A DNA stretch of 14,063 nucleotides, from positions 1-14,063 of the forward strand of contig DAOWMW010000008.1 of assembly GCA_030642865.1 (NCBI GenBank), given 5' to 3'. This DNA comes from Desulfobacteraceae bacterium. GTDB lineage: Bacteria; Desulfobacterota; Desulfobacteria; Desulfobacterales; BuS5. This document shows, piece after piece, positions 1 to 5,749 of this stretch. The position numbers were made by a program, and so were the translations under genes. The stretch's first letter is position 1. The number at the start of each line of letters is the position of its first letter. The notes under the pieces were generated by a model. That model was not told the DNA's origin, searched no databases, and saw only the letters and a program-made list of their open reading frames with translations.

Positions 1-92
1 GGAATATCAAGATATTTATACGTTTTCGTAACGCAGTCAGGCAGGATGGATCGACGCTTAAAATGTTAAGTTATTTTTGAGCGAGCCCTTAG
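1..92 (+). repeat. Palindromic MITE-like repeat, right half (copy 1)
   Basis: The window opens inside a dispersed repeat. Positions 1-92 match the right half of the copy at 1013-1176 almost base for base (shared stretches include cgttttcgtaacgcagtcag and the end ccctta). The left half lies outside the window. The element is one long imperfect palindrome, so transcripts through it would fold into a large hairpin. Confidence 0.8.
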
Positions 93-122
93 GATTGGGT
101 AATTTATAACATTCACGATCCT
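89..122 (+). repeat. Short palindromic repeat, about 34 bp (copy A)
   Basis: This copy begins TTAGGATTGGG and ends ATTCACGATCCT. Its ends are inverted (AGGATTG at 91-97 against CGATCCT at 116-122). It abuts the right end of the longer palindromic repeat and shares the TTAGG junction with it. The middle differs from the copies at 10386-10418 and 12507-12539. It lies just past the stop codon of the metallohydrolase gene. Confidence 0.6.
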
Positions 123-130
123 TATGTTCA

Positions 131-913
131 CTACAATCTCATTTCCATGAGATCTTTTGCAAGAACCAGTGGACCGGAATATGTTTTACGACACTCCCCT
201 TTTATATCAGCCCCTTCGCATTCAGGATAAAAATGGGTCAAAACAAGTTTTTTTACATTAGCCCGTGTTGCAATTTTACCTGCAAGGGAAGGTGTCAGGT
301 GCCCGGGTACTTTTAAATCATCAGGAAAAGCTGATTCACAAATCAAAAGATCCGCATCTTTTGACAGAGAAATCAAATTTTCGGAAAAATCCGTATCCCC
401 TGAATATACAAAAGATTTTCCATTCATATCTGATACTTTATAAGCAATACTTTCAGGATTATGGGAAACAGGAGCCGACACCAAAGTAAAATCTTCAAAA
501 ACAATCCTGTCAAAGTCCAGATTATCCATCTCAATCAATTTTAAGATATCTGGACCTGGATCTATCCAATTTCCATAGACCCCCTTTAAGCCGGAATAAA
601 ATTGAACAAGTCCCCTCCCCCCGACAAAACAAAGGGGTCTCCTCCGCTGCTCAGGATATTTCATCGAAAAAAAAAGAGATGCAACCTCACCTGAATGGTC
701 CGGGTGAAAATGGCTCAAAAAAAGATAGGAAAGATCAAAGATACCAACCCCCGCCTGAAGAAGTCTCTGGATTGTACCTGCGCCGGAATCGAACAAAAGA
801 TTCACCCCTCCAACATTCAAAAGTACGCTGCAGGAACTTCTGGCCAGTGAGGGGACACAGGTTCCCGAACCCAAAATAGTCACAAATGTATTATTTTTTT
901 TTGCTGCTGCCAT
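131..913 (-). CDS. MBL-fold metallohydrolase, RNase Z-like
   Basis: A 260-residue metallo-beta-lactamase-fold protein. The motif SHFHPDHSG puts the HxHxDH metal-binding set at residues 68-73. The other expected ligands follow in order: H151 in the segment APVSHNPES, D173 in YSGDTDF, and H227 in LTHFYP. A GHLTP motif (H205) resembles the conserved His of RNase Z-like phosphodiesterases. There is no signal peptide, so it is probably cytoplasmic. The N-terminal segment TILGSGTCVPS is typical of the RNase Z/arylsulfatase-like branch, but the long tRNA-binding exosite arm of true RNase Z is not evident, so a tRNA 3'-end processing role is not claimed. The start is ATG at 911-913 with only a weak ribosome binding site. 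It is a single gene, divergent from the atp operon and flanked by palindromic repeats. The fold is certain; the substrate is unknown. Confidence 0.85.
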   Translation of the reverse strand: MAAAKKNNTFVTILGSGTCVPSLARSSCSVLLNVGGVNLLFDSGAGTIQRLLQAGVGIFDLSYLFLSHFHPDHSGEVASLFFSMKYPEQRRRPLCFVGGRGLVQFYSGLKGVYGNWIDPGPDILKLIEMDNLDFDRIVFEDFTLVSAPVSHNPESIAYKVSDMNGKSFVYSGDTDFSENLISLSKDADLLICESAFPDDLKVPGHLTPSLAGKIATRANVKKLVLTHFYPECEGADIKGECRKTYSGPLVLAKDLMEMRL

Positions 914-1012
914 TATATGCTATCCACTTTTAATAGAAATTATCCTGATATCTATAAAGATAGAATGTTCAAGTCCTGAAACCACACAACTTTTTTACCC
1001 CAAACCCTGACC

Positions 1013-1176
1013 CTTAGGGTTCGCCCAAAAATAAATTGGCAATTTTAAGTGTTGAGGCGCCTGCCTGGCAAGGCGCGAAAGCGTAGGAATATCAGGATAT
1101 TTATACGTTTTCGTAACGCAGTCAGGCAGGATGGATCGACGCTTAAAATGTTAAGTCATTTTTGGGATAGCCCTTA
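1013..1176 (+). repeat. Palindromic MITE-like repeat, complete (copy 2)
   Basis: A 164-bp imperfect palindrome centred at about 1094.5 (aatatc-ag-gatatt, 1088-1101). The left arm begins cttaggg and the right arm ends ccctta. Inside the arms, cgcctgcctgg pairs with the tcaggcaggatgg region, and aattttaagtgttg with cgcttaaaatgtt. It contains no open reading frame of note. Size, long inverted ends and several copies in intergenic DNA fit a non-autonomous palindromic element, but target-site duplications are not clear. It lies between the metallohydrolase gene and the atp promoter. Confidence 0.8.
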
Positions 1177-1186
1177 ACATAACACC

Positions 1187-1215
1187 TTGACGTTTTAAAA
1201 AAACAATGTTATAGA
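1187..1215 (+). promoter_or_regulatory. Sigma70-type promoter of the F0 operon
   Basis: TTGACG at 1187-1192 and TATAGA at 1210-1215 are separated by exactly 17 nt. Transcription should begin near 1222, giving an untranslated leader of about 290 nt before atpZ. It starts just downstream of the palindromic repeat at 1013-1176. This is the best promoter match upstream of the operon, but it is inferred from sequence only. Confidence 0.55.
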
Positions 1216-1305
1216 TATTCCGTTTTAATATACGGATTGGTCTTACAAATTAGCTCCATGGAAAGTGGGATATACTCGTATTTGGCTCTAATTTCGGCCA
1301 TGCAC

Positions 1306-1386
1306 TGAGCTATAATAAAATTTAAAAACCTCGAAAACTCGCTCCTGCTCAAACAACCATAATTTTTTAAATTTCACCATAGCTCA
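1306..1386 (+). repeat. Large inverted repeat in the atp leader
   Basis: The left arm (1306-1328, tgagctat...aaatttaaaaa) is the reverse complement, with a few mismatches, of the right arm (1363-1386, ttttttaaatttcaccatagctca). The 34-nt loop contains ctcgaaaactcgctcctgctc. In the predicted 5' leader of the atp mRNA it would form a long hairpin of about 20 pairs. It may be a regulatory structure or another palindromic repeat element; no second copy is seen in this window. Confidence 0.6.
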
Positions 1387-1478
1387 GCTTCTGAGTACCT
1401 GATGAACCAGGATAGAACCAACCCCATATATTCAATGTTCCAGGGAAAACCATAACTTTTTGTTCAGGCACCATTAAA

Positions 1479-1517
1479 AAAATGCGGGTTTGTTAAAATG
1501 CGGATTTATTAAAATGC
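1479..1517 (+). repeat. 16-bp tandem repeat with two four-codon ORFs before atpZ
   Basis: Two full units of 16 bp (aaaatgcgg-gtttgtt at 1479-1494 and aaaatgcgg-atttatt at 1495-1510) are followed by the start of a third (aaaatgc, 1511-1517) that contains the atpZ start codon. Because 16 is not a multiple of three, each ATG lies in a different frame. The first two ATGs open tiny frames, MRVC-stop (1482-1496) and MRIY-stop (1498-1512), each ending one base before the next ATG. Confidence 0.7.
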
Positions 1518-1795
1518 AAAGGCACCGAAAAAAAATAATAAGCTTTAAACCAGCAGGAAGTATTTATGAAAACCTGACAATCGTAATGCAGCTCGGCCTT
1601 ACCATGGCAGGATGCCTTGTTTTTTGCTTTTTCATTGGATTGTATCTGGACAAATGGCTTAAAACAAGGGGTATTTTTACAACAATATTTATTATACTCG
1701 GAATAATAGGCGGCGCAAATACAGTCTACAGGCAAATTCTCGATATAATTGACGATAAACCGAAAAAAAAGAATCAGCAGGAAAATAGCAAATGA
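1514..1795 (+). CDS. atpZ: AtpZ/AtpI-like F0 assembly protein
   Basis: A 93-residue membrane protein of the AtpZ (ATPase gene 1) type. It has two hydrophobic segments, roughly residues 22-44 and 52-70. The pattern GLYLDKWLKTRG between them and GIIGGANTVYRQI after the second is typical of this family. Such proteins sit at the head of F-ATPase operons and are thought to help membrane insertion, c-ring assembly or Mg2+ handling. I chose the ATG at 1514, in the third unit of a 16-bp tandem repeat; an in-frame TTG at 1490 would add eight residues but has no ribosome binding site. The gene overlaps atpI by four bases (ATGA), so the two are translationally coupled. It is the first gene of the F0 operon. 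Confidence 0.8.
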   Translation: MQRHRKKIISFKPAGSIYENLTIVMQLGLTMAGCLVFCFFIGLYLDKWLKTRGIFTTIFIILGIIGGANTVYRQILDIIDDKPKKKNQQENSK

Positions 1796-2193
1796 TGGGA
1801 CCAGTTAGAAAAACTCAAAAAAAGTATTGCTCTATTGTCCTGTTTGCAGCTATCATGTTTGCTGCATGTTTTATTTTTGCAGGCTATAAACCCGCTGGCA
1901 AAGGCCTTATCATGGGAACACTGGCCAGCATACTAAACTTTGTATTGATGGGAGAAACCATTCCATTAAGGCTTGGACATACCAGGGGAAAAACTTTTAT
2001 AATTTCCCTTGGTTCTGTATATTTCAGATATATTATCATGGGAATTCCAATTTTTTTTGCCATTAAAATGGCTGAAATCAATTTAATTGCTACTGTTATC
2101 GGCATTTTTTCAGTTCAAATATTAATTTTATCTGAACATATGGCAAAGATAATATTATCAACCAGGAAAAAAACAGGTTTTATAAAAAAATGA
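1792..2193 (+). CDS. atpI: ATP synthase I-type protein
   Basis: A 133-residue, four-helix membrane protein of the ATP synthase I chain type. Hydrophobic segments fall near residues 14-32, 36-54, 68-88 and 95-115, and the basic tail ends TRKKTGFIKK. Position between atpZ and atpB, with ATGA overlaps at both ends (1792-1795 and 2190-2193), supports the call more than sequence motifs do, since AtpI is poorly conserved. AtpI proteins help assemble the c ring in several bacteria. An AGGA at 1779-1782 lies nine bases before the ATG; a second in-frame ATG follows at once. Confidence 0.75.
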   Translation: MMGPVRKTQKKYCSIVLFAAIMFAACFIFAGYKPAGKGLIMGTLASILNFVLMGETIPLRLGHTRGKTFIISLGSVYFRYIIMGIPIFFAIKMAEINLIATVIGIFSVQILILSEHMAKIILSTRKKTGFIKK

Positions 2194-2864
2194 ATGAACT
2201 TGGTAAATTACATCAATTAATAATCCCTTTTTTAGGACGCGACATGACATTTAATATTGAACCTATTCTTATGTCATGGATAGTTTTTGCTGCTATTTTG
2301 GTATTCGGTTATCTTGCCGTAAAAAAAAAGGGTATTATTCCAGGGAAACTACAAGTTGTAGGAGAATTATTTGTGGACCAATTGTCCAATCTTGCCGTAG
2401 ATTCCCTTGGTGAAGAGATCGGTAAAAAATATGCCCCTCTCACCTGCGCTCTCTTTATGTTTTTAATGCTCTCAAACTGGCTTGGAATAATACCCCACCT
2501 TGAAGAACCAACAAAAGATTTAAACACACCATTAGCCCTTGGAATTATGGGATTTTGCATTGCTCACTACATGGGAATAAAAGTCAAGGGCTTTAAGCGG
2601 TATATGAGCGCATACTTTGAACCGATTTTTTTCATGATGCCATTGAACTTAATCGGTGAGCTGGCAAAAGTAATTTCGATTTCCTTCCGTTTATTTGGAA
2701 ACATCATGGGCGGATCCATTATAATACTTGTGGTTTCCTATCTTACTTACAGTATTATTTTGCCCCCTTTTCTTAATGCATTTTTCGGACTTTTTGTTGG
2801 TACAATTCAGGCATTTGTCTTTACAATGCTAACCATCGTATACATTTCCGTACAGGTACAATAG
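2190..2864 (+). CDS. atpB: F0 ATP synthase subunit a
   Basis: The 224-residue stator channel protein that passes ions between the membrane half-channels and the c ring. The essential arginine is R167 in the motif ISFRLFGNIMGG, preceded by PLNLIGELAK. The C-terminal helix keeps GTIQAFVFTMLTIVYIS, with Q207 at the usual polar position. EEPTKDLNTPLALG (105-118) matches the loop before the channel helices. About five membrane segments are visible. The protein ends at SVQVQ, with almost no tail after the last helix. The start overlaps atpI by ATGA. It is followed three bases later by the multi-hairpin c gene. Family assignment is secure. Confidence 0.95.
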   Translation: MNELGKLHQLIIPFLGRDMTFNIEPILMSWIVFAAILVFGYLAVKKKGIIPGKLQVVGELFVDQLSNLAVDSLGEEIGKKYAPLTCALFMFLMLSNWLGIIPHLEEPTKDLNTPLALGIMGFCIAHYMGIKVKGFKRYMSAYFEPIFFMMPLNLIGELAKVISISFRLFGNIMGGSIIILVVSYLTYSIILPPFLNAFFGLFVGTIQAFVFTMLTIVYISVQVQ

Positions 2865-2867
2865 ACT

Positions 2868-3842
2868 ATGGTTTATGATATAGAAATTTGGGCCAAGGTA
2901 GCAGCTTTTTCAGGAGCCGGGCTTGCCATGGGCTTGGGCGCAACAGGAGTTGCGGTTGGTGAAGGATATACAGCCGGCAAGGCAAATGAAGGAATTGCCA
3001 GGAACCCGAAAATGGCCGGTGATATTTTTAAAAGTATGCTTGTGGGGCAGGCAGTTGCTGAATCAGCAGCAATTTTTGCACTGGTTGTTGCCATGGTACT
3101 ACTTTTTTCCAATTTTACAGCAGATTCTTTTATAACAGTAATAGTTCTCTTTTCTTCGGGTATCTGTATCGGCTTTGGTGCCATAGGATCCGGTATAGGA
3201 TCCGGGTTTCCCGCAGGGGAAGCATGCCTTGGCATGGCCAGACAGCCTGAAGCAAGTGCCAGCCTGGTTACCAATATGCTGATAGGATCGGCAGTCTGCC
3301 AGACTCCATCCATATTTGCCCTTATGACATCTTTTGCTCTCCTTTTTTCAAATTTTTCCCAAAGCCCTGTATCACCTACCTGGGCTGCTGTTCTGGGGGC
3401 GGGGCTTGCATCAGGAATCGGTGCCATCGGTTCAGGCGTAGGCGGGGGACTTGTTGCCGGAGCAAGTTGTGAAGGGGTTGCAAGAACCCCATCAACAGTT
3501 TCACTTTTAACCAAATCAATGCTTCTTGGCCAGGCTGTTACACAAACCACTGCCATATACGGCCTCCTGGTAGGTTTTATTCTTTTATTCAAAACCTTTC
3601 CTGCATCAGATTCAATTGTTCCGGCCATGGCTCTTTTGGCTTCCGGTTTATGCATGGGAATCGGAGCAATCGGTCCAGGTATTGGAGAGGGCAGCACCGC
3701 AGGAAGCGCAGTAAAATGGATTGCAAGGAACGAAGAATCTTCAGGAGTCATATTAAGGATGATGCTTGTTGGCCAGGCTGTTGCCGAATCAACAGGAATA
3801 TATGCCCTTGTTGTATCTCTGGTTTTAATTTTTGTTGTTTAG
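2868..3842 (+). CDS. atpE: F0 subunit c, four-hairpin (8 TM) fused form
   Basis: A 324-residue proteolipid made of four tandem c-type hairpins, roughly residues 1-82, 86-163, 170-243 and 248-324. A normal c subunit has about 80 residues and one hairpin. Hairpin 1 has E32 (VGEG) and E65-S66 with F70; hairpin 4 has E274 (IGEG) and E307-S308 with Y312. In hairpin 2 the matching positions are S112 and Q145-T146 (F150); in hairpin 3 they are G193 and Q226-T227 (Y231). Only two of the four hairpins therefore keep the ion-binding carboxylate. Loss of the carboxylate in some fused hairpins is known from eukaryotic V-ATPase proteolipids and from the duplicated c1 of Acetobacterium woodii. The reading frame is intact. 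Its ribosome binding site is weak (AGG about 11 nt before the ATG), which fits a minor ring component. A single-hairpin c gene follows. Confidence 0.93.
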   Translation: MVYDIEIWAKVAAFSGAGLAMGLGATGVAVGEGYTAGKANEGIARNPKMAGDIFKSMLVGQAVAESAAIFALVVAMVLLFSNFTADSFITVIVLFSSGICIGFGAIGSGIGSGFPAGEACLGMARQPEASASLVTNMLIGSAVCQTPSIFALMTSFALLFSNFSQSPVSPTWAAVLGAGLASGIGAIGSGVGGGLVAGASCEGVARTPSTVSLLTKSMLLGQAVTQTTAIYGLLVGFILLFKTFPASDSIVPAMALLASGLCMGIGAIGPGIGEGSTAGSAVKWIARNEESSGVILRMMLVGQAVAESTGIYALVVSLVLIFVV

Positions 3843-3890
3843 AAGGCAATTATAAATAACACAAGTTGTTCAGCAAAAAATCGGTTTTTC

Positions 3891-3914
3891 ATACGATTAT
3901 ACATACGATTATAT
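3891..3914 (+). repeat. 12-bp tandem repeat in the c-c intergenic leader
   Basis: Two adjacent 12-bp units, atacgattatac and atacgattatat, sit in the 105-nt gap between the two c genes. The stretch from here to the start codon is very AT-rich and ends in a perfect AGGAGG at 3936-3941, six bases before the ATG. AT-rich leaders upstream of a strong Shine-Dalgarno enhance atpE translation in Escherichia coli; a similar role here is inference. Confidence 0.55.
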
Positions 3915-3947
3915 TTTTAATTTGAATAAAATTACAGGAGGAACATA

Positions 3948-4196
3948 ATGGCAATAGAAGGTATCGAAATAATAAAAGCTGCGTCATACTTAGGAGCTGG
4001 TATTGCTATGGGTCTTGGTGCAATCGGTCCTGGTGTAGGGGAAGGAATGGCAGCGGCAAAAGCATGCGAGGCAATAGGAAAAAATCCTGAAGAAGCAGGA
4101 CTTTTAACAAGAACAATGCTTGTTGGCCAGGCTGTAACTGAATCAACAGGAATCTATGCCCTTGTTGTAGCATTACTTCTTTTGTTTGTTGTTTAG
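3948..4196 (+). CDS. atpE: F0 subunit c, single hairpin, Na+-type signature
   Basis: An 82-residue proteolipid of normal length with two membrane helices (about residues 9-35 and 53-80) joined by the polar loop GKNPEEAG. The carboxylate is E65, and V63, S66 and Y70 (VTESTGIY) match the Na+-binding set of Ilyobacter tartaricus c with identical numbering. Position 32, Gln in Ilyobacter, is Glu here (VGEG), giving the two-carboxylate pattern described for the Na+ ATP synthase of Fusobacterium nucleatum. Na+ coupling is therefore likely but unproven. The ribosome binding site is the strongest in the operon (AGGAGG, 3936-3941), and a hairpin follows the stop codon; both suit a subunit needed in many copies. 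Its last 27 codons are close in DNA sequence to the end of the preceding fused c gene. Confidence 0.96.
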   Translation: MAIEGIEIIKAASYLGAGIAMGLGAIGPGVGEGMAAAKACEAIGKNPEEAGLLTRTMLVGQAVTESTGIYALVVALLLLFVV

Positions 4197-4201
4197 CATT
4201 G

Positions 4202-4226
4202 GTAGATTTTAACATTTTTAATCTAC
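4202..4226 (+). promoter_or_regulatory. Intercistronic hairpin after the single-hairpin c gene
   Basis: GTAGATT (4202-4208) pairs exactly with AATCTAC (4220-4226) across an 11-nt loop. It starts five bases after the atpE stop codon and ends before the AAAGGA of the next gene. The short stem without a clean T-tract suggests an mRNA-stabilising or processing site rather than a terminator. Confidence 0.45.
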
Positions 4227-4245
4227 ACGCAAAGGAATGTTATTT

Positions 4246-4701
4246 ATGCAAATTATCAGTAATATTGCCCTTATCACTATTAATGAAACTCTTATTATTC
4301 AGCTAATTTCCTTTTTGGTTTTTGTTTTTCTCTTGAATCGTTTAATGTTTCGCCCTTTAAAGTCTCAAATGAAACAAAGAGACAGCCATATTGAAACCAT
4401 TAAAGAAAAAACAAAAGAAAATAAAAAAAAGCTGCAGGGGATGCTTGAACTTATATATGACCAGGAAGCAACAGCAAAAAAAGAAGCTTTTGCAGTTACT
4501 GAACAGCTAAAAGATACTGGAACTTTTCAGGCTGCAGAGATCATGGAAATTTCGAAAAATAAAATTATTTCCTTTAAAGAAAAAATAGAAGCAGATGTTA
4601 ATTACCAGATATCCAATGCAAGAAAAAGTATCGAAAAAGAGGCAGAAATACTTGCTATGAACATAATGGAAAAAGCATTAAGCCGGAGGCTTGAACTGTG
4701 A
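4246..4701 (+). CDS. atpF: F0 ATP synthase subunit b, first of two
   Basis: A 151-residue b-type stator subunit. One N-terminal membrane helix (about residues 10-32) is followed by a short basic turn (LNRLMFRPLKSQMKQRD) and then a long charged helix rich in Lys and Glu, as expected for the peripheral stalk. I place the start at the ATG at 4246, nine bases after AAAGGA (4231-4236). An ATG at 4237 in the same frame would touch that ribosome binding site directly. The gene overlaps the next b gene by four bases (GTGA, 4698-4701). With two different b-type genes, the stalk is probably a b/b' heterodimer. Which of the two corresponds to b' is not certain. Confidence 0.88.
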   Translation: MQIISNIALITINETLIIQLISFLVFVFLLNRLMFRPLKSQMKQRDSHIETIKEKTKENKKKLQGMLELIYDQEATAKKEAFAVTEQLKDTGTFQAAEIMEISKNKIISFKEKIEADVNYQISNARKSIEKEAEILAMNIMEKALSRRLEL

Positions 4702-5282
4702 AAAGATTACGTATCCTATCAATACCCTGCTTAATTTTTCTTATTCTTTTTTTACATTTTTCCTCCACATCTTCACTGGCAGCTGAAGCAAACAACGGCT
4801 GGCGGCCTGTTTACGACACTGTTTTAATGTGGATAAATTTTGGAATTATTCTTTTTCTAACAATTAAATTCGGCAAAGCCCCTTTATTGAACTTTCTTGA
4901 AAGCTGCACTAATGATATTGCGTCAGAAATAGATCTGCTGGAAAAAGAAAAAATAAAAACAGTCGCAGATATTGACGAAACCAATGAAAAAATAGAAAAA
5001 AGCAATCTGCGGCTTGCTGAAATAAAAGAAAAAATTATTGCGAATGGAGAAAAAACAAAGCTTGAAATACTAAAAGATGCTGAAAATCAAAGTATGCTGA
5101 TGCTAAAAGCCGCGCATCAAAAAAGTAATAATTATATTGCACAGGCAAAAAATACTTTTCGCTCCGAGCTGATTGATACAGCCTTTGGTATGGCCATGGC
5201 AAAGCTTCCTGGACAAATTACAAAACGGGATAATGAAAACATATTAAAAAATTATATCAGCAATATTTCAGAAAAAGTATAG
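4698..5282 (+). CDS. atpF: F0 ATP synthase subunit b, signal-bearing form
   Basis: A 194-residue b-type stator subunit. The N-terminus (MKRLRILSIPCLIFLILFLH) looks like a signal peptide with a possible cleavage after SSLAA. A short segment (EANNGWRPVYDTV) and one membrane helix (about residues 41-58) follow, then a charged stalk helix from about residue 75. An added signal-like N-terminus on subunit b is common in deltaproteobacteria. The GTG start at 4698 is supported by GGAGG at 4685-4689, eight bases away, and overlaps the upstream stop codon. It is the last gene of the F0 operon: delta, alpha, gamma, beta and epsilon genes do not follow. Confidence 0.88.
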   Translation: MKRLRILSIPCLIFLILFLHFSSTSSLAAEANNGWRPVYDTVLMWINFGIILFLTIKFGKAPLLNFLESCTNDIASEIDLLEKEKIKTVADIDETNEKIEKSNLRLAEIKEKIIANGEKTKLEILKDAENQSMLMLKAAHQKSNNYIAQAKNTFRSELIDTAFGMAMAKLPGQITKRDNENILKNYISNISEKV

Positions 5283-5309
5283 AATCAGCAGTTTGGGTAT
5301 GGCATCGGG

Positions 5310-5351
5310 CAGGGGCAGAATCCATTTCTGCCCTGCGGATATGGAATCCGC
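5310..5351 (+). terminator. Two tandem stem-loops after the F0 operon
   Basis: The first stem is GGGCAGAA/TTCTGCCC (5313-5320 with 5326-5333), extended by CAG/CTG with one bulged G. The second is GCGGAT/ATCCGC (5335-5340 with 5346-5351). They begin about 28 bases after the last b gene. No T-tract follows, so they could be a protective 3' end, a weak terminator or the edge of a repeat rather than a classic intrinsic terminator. Confidence 0.45.
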
Positions 5352-5360
5352 TCCTACTTT

Positions 5361-5486
5361 GAAAAACCGAGGTATTACGTCAGCAGAAAATAACACCCGT
5401 GGGTGAAAATCTATGGCAAAATATCCTGTGATCATTTTGGCTAATATACTAACCGCCAAAGGCTAACCTAACAGCTTGAAAAATTT
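5361..5486 (+). repeat. Roughly 120-bp repeat, copy upstream of DUF2065-queA
   Basis: This segment runs from gaaaaaccgaggtattacgt to cttgaaaaattt and matches 6850-6968 in the same orientation with scattered differences and small indels. Both copies hold a small hairpin with changed loop bases (cacccgtgggtg here, acccagtgggt there) and a run of ctaa-rich short repeats near the end. It is either a dispersed intergenic repeat or a shared leader element. Confidence 0.75.
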
Positions 5487-5506
5487 TATCTGAACTATCT
5501 TATACT
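5476..5506 (+). promoter_or_regulatory. Possible promoter for DUF2065-queA
   Basis: TTGAAA (5476-5481) at the end of the repeat and TATACT (5501-5506) are 19 nt apart, slightly longer than ideal. The -10 box is good. Transcription would start near 5513, about 50 bases before the DUF2065 start codon. Confidence 0.35.
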
Positions 5507-5563
5507 AAAAATAATTTTCTGGAAACCCCATGTCCGTTACGAATACCTCCTGCAGGAAACACA

Positions 5564-5749
5564 ATGAAATATTTTTTATGCATCTTGGGTATGGTACTTA
5601 TTTTAGAAGGTTTTCCATATTTTATCTGTCCAGCAAAAATGAAAACCTGGCTTAAAAAGTTTTGTGAGATGCGGGAAGCAACTTTACAGAAAACCGGCTT
5701 TTTCCTTTTAGTGGCTGGATTAGTAATGCTCTGCTTCGGAACAATCTAA
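5564..5749 (+). CDS. DUF2065 family small membrane protein
   Basis: A 61-residue protein with two hydrophobic segments (about residues 3-22 and 44-60) separated by a basic, amphipathic stretch (KMKTWLKKFCEMREATLQKT). The pattern GMVLILEGFPYFICP near the N-terminus and a final GFFLLVAGLVMLCFG match the DUF2065 family, inner-membrane proteins of unknown function. AGGA at 5554-5557 precedes the ATG by six bases. The stop codon is directly followed by the queA start codon with no gap, so the two are co-transcribed and probably translationally coupled. Function is unknown. Confidence 0.8.
   Translation: MKYFLCILGMVLILEGFPYFICPAKMKTWLKKFCEMREATLQKTGFFLLVAGLVMLCFGTI

Noticed and set aside
1479..1517. 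CRISPR or larger satellite array
   Set aside because: Only 2.4 units of 16 bp with no spacers; it is a short tandem duplication around start codons.
2873..3751. Long minus-strand frame (292 codons) opposite the fused c gene
   Set aside because: It is rich in Pro, Ala and Ser because it mirrors Gly/Ala-rich c hairpins, has no recognisable domain and no ribosome binding site. The plus-strand gene is certain.
2868..4196. N-ATPase (atpDCQRBEFAG) operon
   Set aside because: The order atpZ-atpI-a-c-c-b-b without beta, epsilon, alpha or gamma does not match the N-ATPase layout, although the c signature is Na+-like.
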